This document shows, piece after piece, positions 16,269 through 23,836 of a stretch of DNA of 42,890 nt (its first letter is position 1; each line of letters opens with the position of its first letter). The notes under the pieces are model-generated. The model saw nothing but the letters and a program-made list of their open reading frames with translations. It had not been told where the DNA came from and did not search any database. The DNA comes from Saprospiraceae bacterium (lineage in GTDB: Bacteria; Bacteroidota; Bacteroidia; Chitinophagales; Saprospiraceae). Position numbers and translations under genes: made by a program. The stretch is from assembly GCA_022841345.1 (NCBI GenBank), contig JALHRR010000040.1, positions 1-42,890 on the forward strand, written 5' to 3'.

Positions 16269-16276
16269 TTTTTGTC

Positions 16277-17446
16277 CTAAAACATCCTCAGCACCAGCCC
16301 TTTCAAATACGATCCTTCTCTGTGAAAGATATTGACTGGATGATCAGGTCCCTGAGTTAATTTGTGGACAACCTGGAAATTTCTACCACTTTCTATAGCT
16401 GCAGCTACAATCGTGTTGTAGAATAATTCTTCATCAATGACCTGAGAACAGGAAAACGTAAACACCAGGCCACCAGCTTCAACGTGCTTGAAAGCCAGTA
16501 CATTCAGTCTTTTGTATCCCTGCACTGCATTATGCTTTTTCTGAATGCTCTTTGCAAACGCAGGCGGATCTACTACGATCAGATCAAATTTCTCAGTAGA
16601 ATCTTTCAAAAATTGCATCACATCTGCACAAACTGCCTCGTATTGCTTTGGTTTGACTTTATTCTCTTTCATATTTGAATGAACCAAATCAATGGCTTTC
16701 TGAGATACATCCACAGCACTTACATGCTTAGCTCCGCCTTTCAGCGCATATAATGAAAAACCTCCGGTGTTGCAGAAGAGGTCCAGCACTTTCGCATTCT
16801 TCGAATAGGATTGAACCAATACTCTATTCTGTCTTTGATCCAGAAAGAATCCGGTTTTTTGACCGGTGACCCAATTTACATGCATCATATTTCCATTTTC
16901 AGAAACCACGGCTTCTGACGCTTCTCCCAAAATAAAGTGATCTGCCTCTTCAATTTTATCAGGAAGAGAATCTTTGCTTTTGCAATATATAGTTGTGATA
17001 AGCTCGCCCAATTCTTTCCGGATGGCTTTTGCTATTTCTTGTCTTGATTGGTACATGCCAAAAGAATGGCATTGAATCACAGCTGTATGATGATAAACAT
17101 CCACGATCAATCCGGGCAATCCATCTCCTTCTCCATGAATCAATCTGAAACAATTCGTATCAGAATGGCTGCTGAGTAAAGTCTTTCTCCATGCCCATGC
17201 AGAATCAACTTTTCTGTTCCAAAAATCCTGATCGATTTTCTCTTCTTCAAATGTCAATATTCGCACAGCAATGGAACCATGATTCTGAAAATGACCAATT
17301 GCCAGAAAATTATTCTTTACATCTTCCAGACGGACGATTGAACCATTTTCGGCTTCCGTGCCTTTCATCAGTGCTCCCGAAAATACCCATGGATGTTTTC
17401 TGATGATGGATGATGTCTTGCTGGGATGTATTTTTATTGTTTTCAT
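16277..17446 (-). CDS. rlmI: Class I SAM-dependent 23S rRNA cytosine methyltransferase, RlmI-like
   Basis: 389 residues. An N-terminal PUA domain (about 1-75, including RKHPWVFSGAL) is followed by a linker with TGQKTGFFLDQRQNR, the RlmI/RlmK family signature. The Rossmann methyltransferase has VLDLFCNTGGFSLYAL as SAM motif I, VVDPPAFAKS as motif IV, and FSCSQ with the Cys expected for m5C chemistry. E. coli RlmI makes m5C1962 in 23S rRNA, and the same target is likely but not proven. It is on the same strand as fba but separated by a hairpin terminator, so probably has its own promoter. Confidence 0.93.
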   Translation of the reverse strand: MKTIKIHPSKTSSIIRKHPWVFSGALMKGTEAENGSIVRLEDVKNNFLAIGHFQNHGSIAVRILTFEEEKIDQDFWNRKVDSAWAWRKTLLSSHSDTNCFRLIHGEGDGLPGLIVDVYHHTAVIQCHSFGMYQSRQEIAKAIRKELGELITTIYCKSKDSLPDKIEEADHFILGEASEAVVSENGNMMHVNWVTGQKTGFFLDQRQNRVLVQSYSKNAKVLDLFCNTGGFSLYALKGGAKHVSAVDVSQKAIDLVHSNMKENKVKPKQYEAVCADVMQFLKDSTEKFDLIVVDPPAFAKSIQKKHNAVQGYKRLNVLAFKHVEAGGLVFTFSCSQVIDEELFYNTIVAAAIESGRNFQVVHKLTQGPDHPVNIFHREGSYLKGLVLRMF

Positions 17447-17464
17447 AATCTTGGATAAAAATAA

Positions 17465-17492
17465 ACCGGACCCAAGGAAAATCGGATCCGGT
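17465..17492 (-). terminator. Hairpin terminator after fba
   Basis: The arms 17465-17473 and 17484-17492 (ACCGGAcCC / GGaTCCGGT, one mismatch) flank an 10-nt loop. On the minus strand the hairpin is followed by a T-rich run (TTTATTTTTA), 22 bp after the fba stop. A T8 run also lies on the plus-strand side, so it may work both ways. Confidence 0.65.
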
Positions 17493-17514
17493 CTGAATTT
17501 TTTTTGAATAGTAA

Positions 17515-18591
17515 CTAAGCGTTTCTGTTGATACAGTTCAAATCTTCAAAAGCAGTTTTTAACCTGTTGACAAATGATTGTTCTCCTGCTCTTAACCAGT
17601 TGCGAGGATCATAGAATTTTTTGTTTGGCTTATCAGCCCCATCTGGATTGCCAATTTGTCCCTGAAGATATTCCTTTTTGGATTCGTAAAAATTCTTGAC
17701 ACCTTCCCAGAATGCCCATTGCATATCAGTATCAATATTCATCTTGATGGCACCATATGACAACGCTTCACGAATTTCTTCCCTTGAAGAGCCTGAACCG
17801 CCATGAAACACAAAATTTACCGGCTTGTCGCCAGTCAGATACTTCTTTTGTATAAAATCCTGTGAATTTTTCAAAATAACAGGCTGTAAAGATACATTTC
17901 CTGGTTTGTAAACTCCGTGTACATTTCCGAATGCAGCTGCAACTGTGAATCTGCTGTTTATTTTCAGCAATTCTTCATAAGCATATGCCACCTCTTCCGG
18001 TTGAGTGTACAATCTGGAGCTATCAACATCAGAATTATCAACGCCGTCTTCTTCACCACCTGTGACTCCCAGTTCAATTTCAATTGTCATACCCAACTTA
18101 GACATCCTGTGCAAATATTGCTTGCAGATTTCAATATTCTCCTCAAGCGGTTCTTCTGATAAGTCAAGCATATGTGATGAGTAAAGCGGATAACCTCTTT
18201 CTTCAAAGAATCGCTCACCTGCTTCCAGAAGTCCATCGATCCATGGCAACAGATTCTTTGCGCAATGATCCGTGTGAAGGATCACAGGAACACCATAAGC
18301 CTTTGACATGGTGTGAATGTGTAAAGCTCCTGAAATACATCCAAGAACCGCTGCCTGCTGATTGTCATTGGATAGACTTTTACCAGCATTGAAAATCCCC
18401 CCACCATTGGAAAACTGGATGATTACAGGTGAATTGACAGCCTTAGCAGTTTCCAGTACAGCATTAATAGAATTAGTACCTATTACATTGACTGCTGGTA
18501 AAGCAAACTGTTCGTTTTTTGCATGCTGGAAAAGTTCTGACACTTCATCCCCATGTAAAACGCCTGCTCTGAATCTATTTGAACCGCTCAT
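17515..18591 (-). CDS. fbaA: Class II fructose-bisphosphate aldolase
   Basis: 358 residues from the ATG at 18591 (MSGSNRFRAGVLHGDEV). Motifs of zinc-dependent class IIA aldolases are HTDHCAKNLLPWIDGL with the catalytic and zinc region, IEIELGVTGGEEDGVDN, NVHGVYKPGNV and VFHGGSGSS; length and insertions match the E. coli/yeast FbaA type. The enzyme cleaves fructose-1,6-bisphosphate to DHAP and GAP, and works in reverse in gluconeogenesis. A longer frame from 18621 would overlap the trxB stop and adds a Lys-rich leader not seen in the family, so 18591 is preferred. It starts 16 bp after trxB and is probably co-transcribed; a terminator follows. Confidence 0.96.
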   Translation of the reverse strand: MSGSNRFRAGVLHGDEVSELFQHAKNEQFALPAVNVIGTNSINAVLETAKAVNSPVIIQFSNGGGIFNAGKSLSNDNQQAAVLGCISGALHIHTMSKAYGVPVILHTDHCAKNLLPWIDGLLEAGERFFEERGYPLYSSHMLDLSEEPLEENIEICKQYLHRMSKLGMTIEIELGVTGGEEDGVDNSDVDSSRLYTQPEEVAYAYEELLKINSRFTVAAAFGNVHGVYKPGNVSLQPVILKNSQDFIQKKYLTGDKPVNFVFHGGSGSSREEIREALSYGAIKMNIDTDMQWAFWEGVKNFYESKKEYLQGQIGNPDGADKPNKKFYDPRNWLRAGEQSFVNRLKTAFEDLNCINRNA

Positions 18592-18607
18592 TTTTTTTAT
18601 TTTTAAA

Positions 18608-19540
18608 TTAACAAATTGCATTATTTACCAGATATCGTTCTGCATCCAGCGCAGCCATACATCCGGTACCTGCAGCAGTAACTGCTTGTCTGTAAACATT
18701 ATCAGCAGCATCACCACTTACATACACGCCCGGAATTTCAGTGTGAGTAGTACCGGGAATTACCTGTAAATAACCGGAAGTGTCCATTTTCAGCCAACCC
18801 TTAAATATATCTGTATTCGGCTTGTGTCCTATTGCAACAAAAAAACCAGTAACTGGTAAAACTTGCTCCTCAGCAGTTAGTACATTTCTCACCAAAACCC
18901 CATCAACTGAATCTTCACCCAGTATTTCAACAGTTTGTGTATTCCAATGTACGATGATATTCTCAGTTTTGAGGACTCTGTCCTGCATAATTTTGGAAGC
19001 TCTCATCTCATCTCTTCTTACAATCAAGTGAACTTCCTTGCATAGCTTTGACAAATATGTTGCTTCTTCAGCTGCAGTATCACCACCTCCCACTACTGCA
19101 ACTACTTGTCCGCGATAGAAAAATCCATCGCACACTGCGCAGGCAGAAACTCCTTTGTTATTTAATCTTTCCTCTGAAGGCAATCCAAGCCATTTTGCAG
19201 AAGCGCCGGTACTGATCACCACAGTATGTGCGTGATGTTCCACTCCACTTTCTGTCCAGACTTTATGAACCGGACCTGTAAAGTCAACTTTGGTTATAAT
19301 TTCCATTACCACTCTGGTACCAAATCTTTCAGCTTGTTTGCGAAAATCTTCCATCATTTGCGGACCTACCACTCCATCCGGATAACCAGGATAGTTTTCA
19401 ACATCATTAGTTATAGTCAACTGTCCACCTGGTTGTTCCCCGGTAAATAGAATAGGCTCCAAACCTGCTCTAGCTGCATAAATAGCTGCTGTGTAACCGG
19501 AAGGACCTGAACCAATAATCAGGCATTTTTCAATATTCAT
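18608..19540 (-). CDS. trxB: Thioredoxin-disulfide reductase
   Basis: 310 residues, normal for low-molecular-weight TrxB. FAD-binding GSGPSGYTA lies at residues 10-18, the redox-active CAVC at 134-137, NADPH-binding GGGDTAAEE follows it, and the C-terminal GVYVSGDAADNVYRQ is the second FAD contact. It transfers electrons from NADPH through FAD to thioredoxin in the cytosol. First gene of a short minus-strand unit with fba. A class Ia ribonucleotide reductase, which depends on thioredoxin, lies elsewhere in the window. Confidence 0.97.
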   Translation of the reverse strand: MNIEKCLIIGSGPSGYTAAIYAARAGLEPILFTGEQPGGQLTITNDVENYPGYPDGVVGPQMMEDFRKQAERFGTRVVMEIITKVDFTGPVHKVWTESGVEHHAHTVVISTGASAKWLGLPSEERLNNKGVSACAVCDGFFYRGQVVAVVGGGDTAAEEATYLSKLCKEVHLIVRRDEMRASKIMQDRVLKTENIIVHWNTQTVEILGEDSVDGVLVRNVLTAEEQVLPVTGFFVAIGHKPNTDIFKGWLKMDTSGYLQVIPGTTHTEIPGVYVSGDAADNVYRQAVTAAGTGCMAALDAERYLVNNAIC

Positions 19541-19757
19541 ATTTCGATTTTATTTATATATTTGACTTGAATTCTTTCGCGAGGCGAATATAACTATATT
19601 TGAAAAATCTCTTTGATGATATATACCAGTTAGGATAATATTCACCATTGAATTAAAAATATTAACATTACGTTATATACATAGACTGGTTTTGAATGAA
19701 TCTCAATGATTTCCCAAGGTATTTATCATTATTTTTCACTGAAATATCGATTGAAAT

Positions 19758-21290
19758 ATGCTCTTATCCGACATGATCTATTTTGGTACTGGTAGTTTAT
19801 TGTATCTGATACTTTTTGCCTGGTTGCAAAAATGGCTGATGTTGAATTTCAGAAGCCATTGGGGAAAAATCACTGCAGGATTGATATTAATATATCTTTT
19901 AAGCATATTGTTGAATGGAACACCCATGGGTTACAAACTATTCGTCCTATGCCGGGATTGCATCATTGCAGGAATTTCAGGTGTGGCCATTTACTACTTG
20001 CGTTCCATCAGGAAGGTGTATGCTGTCATTCTTACTGTAATTCTGCTTTCTGTGTACATATTCTTGTTTTATAAACCAGTGATCAGACAAATGGTTTACG
20101 CCAGATTACCTGAAATGCAAGATAATGCAGAACTATTGTTGGAATTGGATGAAGGAGTTGTCATTGAATCCATACTGCCGGTACTGGAGAAGTATGATAT
20201 CACATATAAGCAAGCATATTATCCTAAAAATGCAAGCAGCACCATTATGGATAATTATTACCTTCTGGATGTTCCTAAAAATCAAATGCACCGATTTTTC
20301 GGTATCAAAAAAAATATAAGATCTCAGGCAGCTATGGAATGGCTCGAAGTTAATGAAGTATTTGAAGTGGATTTGGATATCAATGAAACGATACCTCCGG
20401 GTACAGCTGCTCTGGCAACTGTCAATGATCCGGAATATACTTATCAATGGGGATTAAGGGCTTTAAATATACAGGAAATGAATACCTGGCTGCAGCAAGC
20501 AGGCCACCAACCGAAAAAGACTGCTTTGGTTTGTGTACTGGATACAGGTATTGAAAGAGAACATGCAGATATAAACAGTAATTATCAAAGCTTTAATACT
20601 AAAGATGATATTGATGAACATGGTCATGGTACTCATTGTGGCGGAGTCATCGGCGCAGTATCTAACAATGCCATAGGTACTGCCGGAATATCTTTTTCCA
20701 ATCAACACATCAGAGTAAGCAGTATTCAGGTACTTGGAAAAAATGGAGTAGGATCTCAAAACACAATCATTGATGGAATCATCAAAGCAGCAGACCTGGG
20801 AGCTGATGTGATTTCTTTATCATTGGGAGGACCATCAAGCGATGGTAAACAAAGAGCATTTGAGAAAGCTATTCAATACGCAAATGAAGCCGGTGCTATC
20901 GTAATTGTAGCTGCAGGTAACAGTAACGCAAATGCTAAAAAATTTGCTCCGGCAAATGCAGCCGGAGTTATCACCATAGCAGCTGTAGATTCACAATTAA
21001 ATAAAGCTTCATTTTCAAATACTACCGCAGACATCAAAATGAAACTGGCCGCTCCCGGGGTAAATATCCGATCAACTTTCATCAAGAATTCATACAAAGA
21101 CCTGAATGGTACTTCTATGGCTACCCCATTCATTGCCGGCATTGCCGGAATAATCAAGAGTTACAAACCTGATATAACCACGGAAGAAATGTATCAACTT
21201 TTGGAATCAACCGCCATTGATACGAAATCACCAAAAACTATTGGAAAAATCCCGGATGCCTATCAGGCAGTGAATAAACTGCTAAATTAA
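19758..21290 (+). CDS. Membrane-embedded S8 (subtilisin-family) serine protease
   Basis: 510 residues. There is no ordinary signal peptide; instead four hydrophobic helices occupy about residues 8-24, 37-53, 61-81 and 86-106. Positive charges in loops 1 and 3 suggest that the C-terminal part faces the periplasm. Residues ~120-215 resemble a subtilase pro-region (VIESILPVLEKYDITYKQAY). The protease domain has the full triad: D262 in LDTG, H290 in HGHGTHCGG and S453 in NGTSMATP, with the oxyanion Asn388 in AAGNSN. It is probably an active serine endopeptidase held in the inner membrane, with a role in protein quality control or processing as a guess. The gene stands alone. A TATATTTG -7-like box is at 19595-19602, 156 bp upstream. 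Confidence 0.9.
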   Translation: MLLSDMIYFGTGSLLYLILFAWLQKWLMLNFRSHWGKITAGLILIYLLSILLNGTPMGYKLFVLCRDCIIAGISGVAIYYLRSIRKVYAVILTVILLSVYIFLFYKPVIRQMVYARLPEMQDNAELLLELDEGVVIESILPVLEKYDITYKQAYYPKNASSTIMDNYYLLDVPKNQMHRFFGIKKNIRSQAAMEWLEVNEVFEVDLDINETIPPGTAALATVNDPEYTYQWGLRALNIQEMNTWLQQAGHQPKKTALVCVLDTGIEREHADINSNYQSFNTKDDIDEHGHGTHCGGVIGAVSNNAIGTAGISFSNQHIRVSSIQVLGKNGVGSQNTIIDGIIKAADLGADVISLSLGGPSSDGKQRAFEKAIQYANEAGAIVIVAAGNSNANAKKFAPANAAGVITIAAVDSQLNKASFSNTTADIKMKLAAPGVNIRSTFIKNSYKDLNGTSMATPFIAGIAGIIKSYKPDITTEEMYQLLESTAIDTKSPKTIGKIPDAYQAVNKLLN

Positions 21291-21330
21291 AAGGCAATGG
21301 ATATTTATGCTATTTAATGAAAACCTTGAA

Positions 21331-21867
21331 TCAAATCTTACCAAGTTTTTCCAATATGACTTTTATAGTCTCTTCAATGTCATGTTCATTGGAGATAATC
21401 AAGTGTGCATTTTCATAAAAAGACTGACGTTTTTCATATAAATCCATTATCGCAGCCCATTCAAGATCCTTTACAAGAGGACGGGATTTTAATTCCTTAG
21501 CTTTTAGCCGCTTCCTCAATGCTTTAGGAGATACTTTAAGGTAAATTGAAAACCCTGAAGCATTCATGTTTTCAGCATTATTAAAATAGCAGGGTGTTCC
21601 TCCCCCTGTTGAAATTACCAGACTTTCATTTCTACCTGCAATTTGTTGTAAAGTTGATTGCTCCAGGCGTCTGAAATACTCCTCTCCTCTTTTATTAAAA
21701 ATCTCAGGGATTTTCATTTCTTCCTTATCCTCTATCACTTCATCCAAATCCAGGAATTGATACCCCAGCCTGCTTGCCAGCTCCTTCCCCAGAGTGGATT
21801 TGCCACTTCCCATAAAACCCCACAAATAAATCCTTTGAATATCCAAGCTGATAAGGTTTTCTTTCAT
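21331..21867 (-). CDS. aroK: Shikimate kinase
   Basis: 178 residues from the ATG at 21867. Walker A GFMGSGKSTLG is near the N-terminus, followed by the shikimate-binding LDLDEVIE and FRRLE, the ISTGGGTPC glycine motif, and the lid arginines in KSRPLV. The enzyme phosphorylates shikimate in the chorismate pathway to aromatic amino acids. An upstream ATG at 21891 would add MYFVEIKF, unlike the family, so the shorter start is preferred. The gene is convergent with the S8 protease, with a 40-bp gap and no clear terminator. Confidence 0.93.
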   Translation of the reverse strand: MKENLISLDIQRIYLWGFMGSGKSTLGKELASRLGYQFLDLDEVIEDKEEMKIPEIFNKRGEEYFRRLEQSTLQQIAGRNESLVISTGGGTPCYFNNAENMNASGFSIYLKVSPKALRKRLKAKELKSRPLVKDLEWAAIMDLYEKRQSFYENAHLIISNEHDIEETIKVILEKLGKI

Positions 21868-22006
21868 AAATTTAATTTCAACAAAGTACATATAAAAACG
21901 TTACCCGGAAGTATTCAATCTAACCGAATAGCGCTTCAATTTTCAGCACAGGCATCAATAACGTAATCGGTGTCGTTATGCTTATGGATATATCTTTCTT
22001 TATTCT

Positions 22007-22014
22007 TACATTTG
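22007..22014 (+). promoter_or_regulatory. -7 box TACATTTG for the DUF1573-yajC-ybbR unit
   Basis: An exact TAnnTTTG match lies 6 bp before the DUF1573 gene ATG at 22021, implying a nearly leaderless transcript. No -33 element is assigned. Confidence 0.5.
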
Positions 22015-22020
22015 TGACTC

Positions 22021-22500
22021 ATGAAATATTCTTACAGCTTATTATTATTCTCCCTTATATTTTGGATGGCCTGCTCATCTGATGATAAAAAAGTTGAGGA
22101 AATCAGGTCTACCAATGGAGTAACAGAAATAATCCGTAATCCAATAACGGCTGATGGCAATATAGATACTATCAATATTGCAAAGATGGAATTTGTAAAT
22201 GCTATTATCAGTTTTGGAGAAGCCAATGAAGGTGATACCATCAGACAAGCCTTCAAATTTAAAAATACAGGAAAAATTCCTCTTGTAATTAACGATGCCA
22301 GAGCGGTTTGCGGCTGCACTGTGCCTTCATGGCCCAAGGAATCAATACCGCCGGGAGGCGAAGGTGAGATTGTAGTTCAATTCAATACTGCCGGAAGAAT
22401 TCATGATCAAAACAGAGATGTGACAGTCATTGCCAATACATATCCCAAAGAGAATGTAATTGCATTGATTGGTTATGTCAATCCTCTCCCTGAAAAATAA
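22021..22500 (+). CDS. DUF1573 lipoprotein
   Basis: 159 residues. A hydrophobic signal (SLLLFSLIFWMAC) ends at a Cys suited to lipidation, although the residue at -3 is not the usual Leu. The mature protein begins CSSDDKK, an acidic stretch like the export signal that sends Bacteroidota lipoproteins to the cell surface. The rest is a DUF1573 (Ig-like, ASPM-SPD-2-related) domain with FKFKNTGKIPLVINDARAVC, CGCTVPSWP and PGGEGEIVVQFNT. Its molecular role is unknown. DUF1573 genes stand next to yajC and ybbR in many Bacteroidota, as here. The yajC start is 25 bp after this stop. Confidence 0.88.
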   Translation: MKYSYSLLLFSLIFWMACSSDDKKVEEIRSTNGVTEIIRNPITADGNIDTINIAKMEFVNAIISFGEANEGDTIRQAFKFKNTGKIPLVINDARAVCGCTVPSWPKESIPPGGEGEIVVQFNTAGRIHDQNRDVTVIANTYPKENVIALIGYVNPLPEK

Positions 22501-22525
22501 AATAAACCAAACAAAACACCATTTT

Positions 22526-22846
22526 ATGTTATTATCTATGTTTTTGCAAGCATCCGGCGGAAGTTCACTGATGAGTTTTCTTCCTTTAATACTTATAGTA
22601 ATCGTATTCTATTTCTTCATCATCAGACCACAACAAAAGAAAGCGAAAGAGCAGGTAAAATTTACTGATAGTCTGGAAAAAGGCAAACAAGTTGTAACTG
22701 CTTCCGGAATTATTGGGAGAATCAACAAAATAGAAGGGAATATTATTCACTTACAAGTTGATGTTAAGACCTTTCTTCGAGTCACAAAAAACTCAATTTC
22801 TAAAGAATTAACAGAAGCTGTGGAGCCAATGAATGATGGATTTTAA
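22526..22846 (+). CDS. yajC: Preprotein translocase subunit YajC
   Basis: 106 residues from the ATG at 22526. A single membrane helix (FLPLILIVIVFYFFIIRPQQ) is followed by the family motif RPQQKKAKE and a small soluble domain with VVTASGIIGRINKIEGN. YajC associates with SecDF-YidC at the inner membrane and helps protein export. A longer reading from 22469 would begin inside the DUF1573 gene and is rejected. It overlaps the ybbR start by 14 bp. Confidence 0.95.
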   Translation: MLLSMFLQASGGSSLMSFLPLILIVIVFYFFIIRPQQKKAKEQVKFTDSLEKGKQVVTASGIIGRINKIEGNIIHLQVDVKTFLRVTKNSISKELTEAVEPMNDGF

Positions 22847-23792
22847 TTTTGGAAATAAGCCGGGGACATTCAGAAAAGACGCTAAAATAATAGTGGTCAG
22901 TCTGCTGATTGCCCTGATTTTCTGGATCGTTCAAAAATTCTCTCAATCATATACTTCCACCGTCACTGTACAAATAAAGTACGAAATGCCTGAAACTGTT
23001 ACCTTCAGTCAGGAGCCAATACGTACAGCAGAATTTATGATTTCCGGAACCGGATGGGATTTAGTGAAACTTCAGTGGTTTGCAGATCTGAATACGATCA
23101 GTATTCCCCTGAATGATGCTGCAGTTCAAACATTAAGTGGCTACACACTCCGGGAAAAAATCAAAAGCATTTTGGCCAATTATCCTGTGAACGTTTTAAA
23201 TGTTGCACCGGATATTGTACAAATTCACATGGAACAAGCTTTTCGTAAGACAGTTCCTGTTAAATTCAATTACGATATTGAATTTTACCCGGACTATGAC
23301 TTAAACGGTCCCATCCTGCTGGAACCTGATTCTATTCTTGTTTTCGGGCCTCAAAGCTATTTAGACACAATCAAGTCATGGCCTACAGAACCCATTAAAC
23401 TTACGAATGTCAGGGAGAGTATTCAAACTGCCATTAAACTTCATTCTCCGGACCAATCATTTGTGAGGCTGGGGTCAGAGAAAGTGCAGGTCAATATAAC
23501 AGTGGAACAATACACTGAAAAGGTACTGGAAGTCCCTATTCAATTTTCTATGAATAGAAAGGGAAATACTGCATTCAAATTTATCCCTGAAATTGCAAGA
23601 ATATTTGTTGTCGTACCTTTAAGCCGCTACGATGGTCTGGAAGCTGAAGCATTCAAAGTTATTGCAGACGAAAAGGCGCAAACGCTTAAAAATGAAACAT
23701 ATATTCTGCCATTAAAAGTCATTGAAAAGCCGGATTATGTTAGAAGTATTGTCATCCATCCAAAGACTGTAGAACTCTTCTACATCAAATAA
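22833..23792 (+). CDS. YbbR-like domain protein
   Basis: 319 residues (or one fewer from the adjacent ATG at 22836). An N-terminal membrane anchor (VVSLLIALIFWIVQKFS) is followed by YbbR-type beta repeats with the usual VTVQIKYEMPE and NVAPDIVQIHMEQ phases; at least three repeats are visible. In Firmicutes the homologue CdaR regulates the diadenylate cyclase CdaA, but no cyclase gene is present here. In Bacteroidota the gene is normally in this yajC cluster with unknown role. It ends convergent with the type B surface protein, 44 bp apart. Confidence 0.88.
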   Translation: MMDFNFGNKPGTFRKDAKIIVVSLLIALIFWIVQKFSQSYTSTVTVQIKYEMPETVTFSQEPIRTAEFMISGTGWDLVKLQWFADLNTISIPLNDAAVQTLSGYTLREKIKSILANYPVNVLNVAPDIVQIHMEQAFRKTVPVKFNYDIEFYPDYDLNGPILLEPDSILVFGPQSYLDTIKSWPTEPIKLTNVRESIQTAIKLHSPDQSFVRLGSEKVQVNITVEQYTEKVLEVPIQFSMNRKGNTAFKFIPEIARIFVVVPLSRYDGLEAEAFKVIADEKAQTLKNETYILPLKVIEKPDYVRSIVIHPKTVELFYIK

Positions 23793-23836
23793 TGTGGCAC
23801 TGCCTGAATTTTGAGAAATACTGCTGATATGATAAC

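Noticed and set aside
19595-19602. Confident promoter for the S8 protease gene
   Set aside because: TATATTTG fits the -7 consensus, but it is 156 bp from the start in an AT-rich region with no -33 element, so it is mentioned only with the gene.
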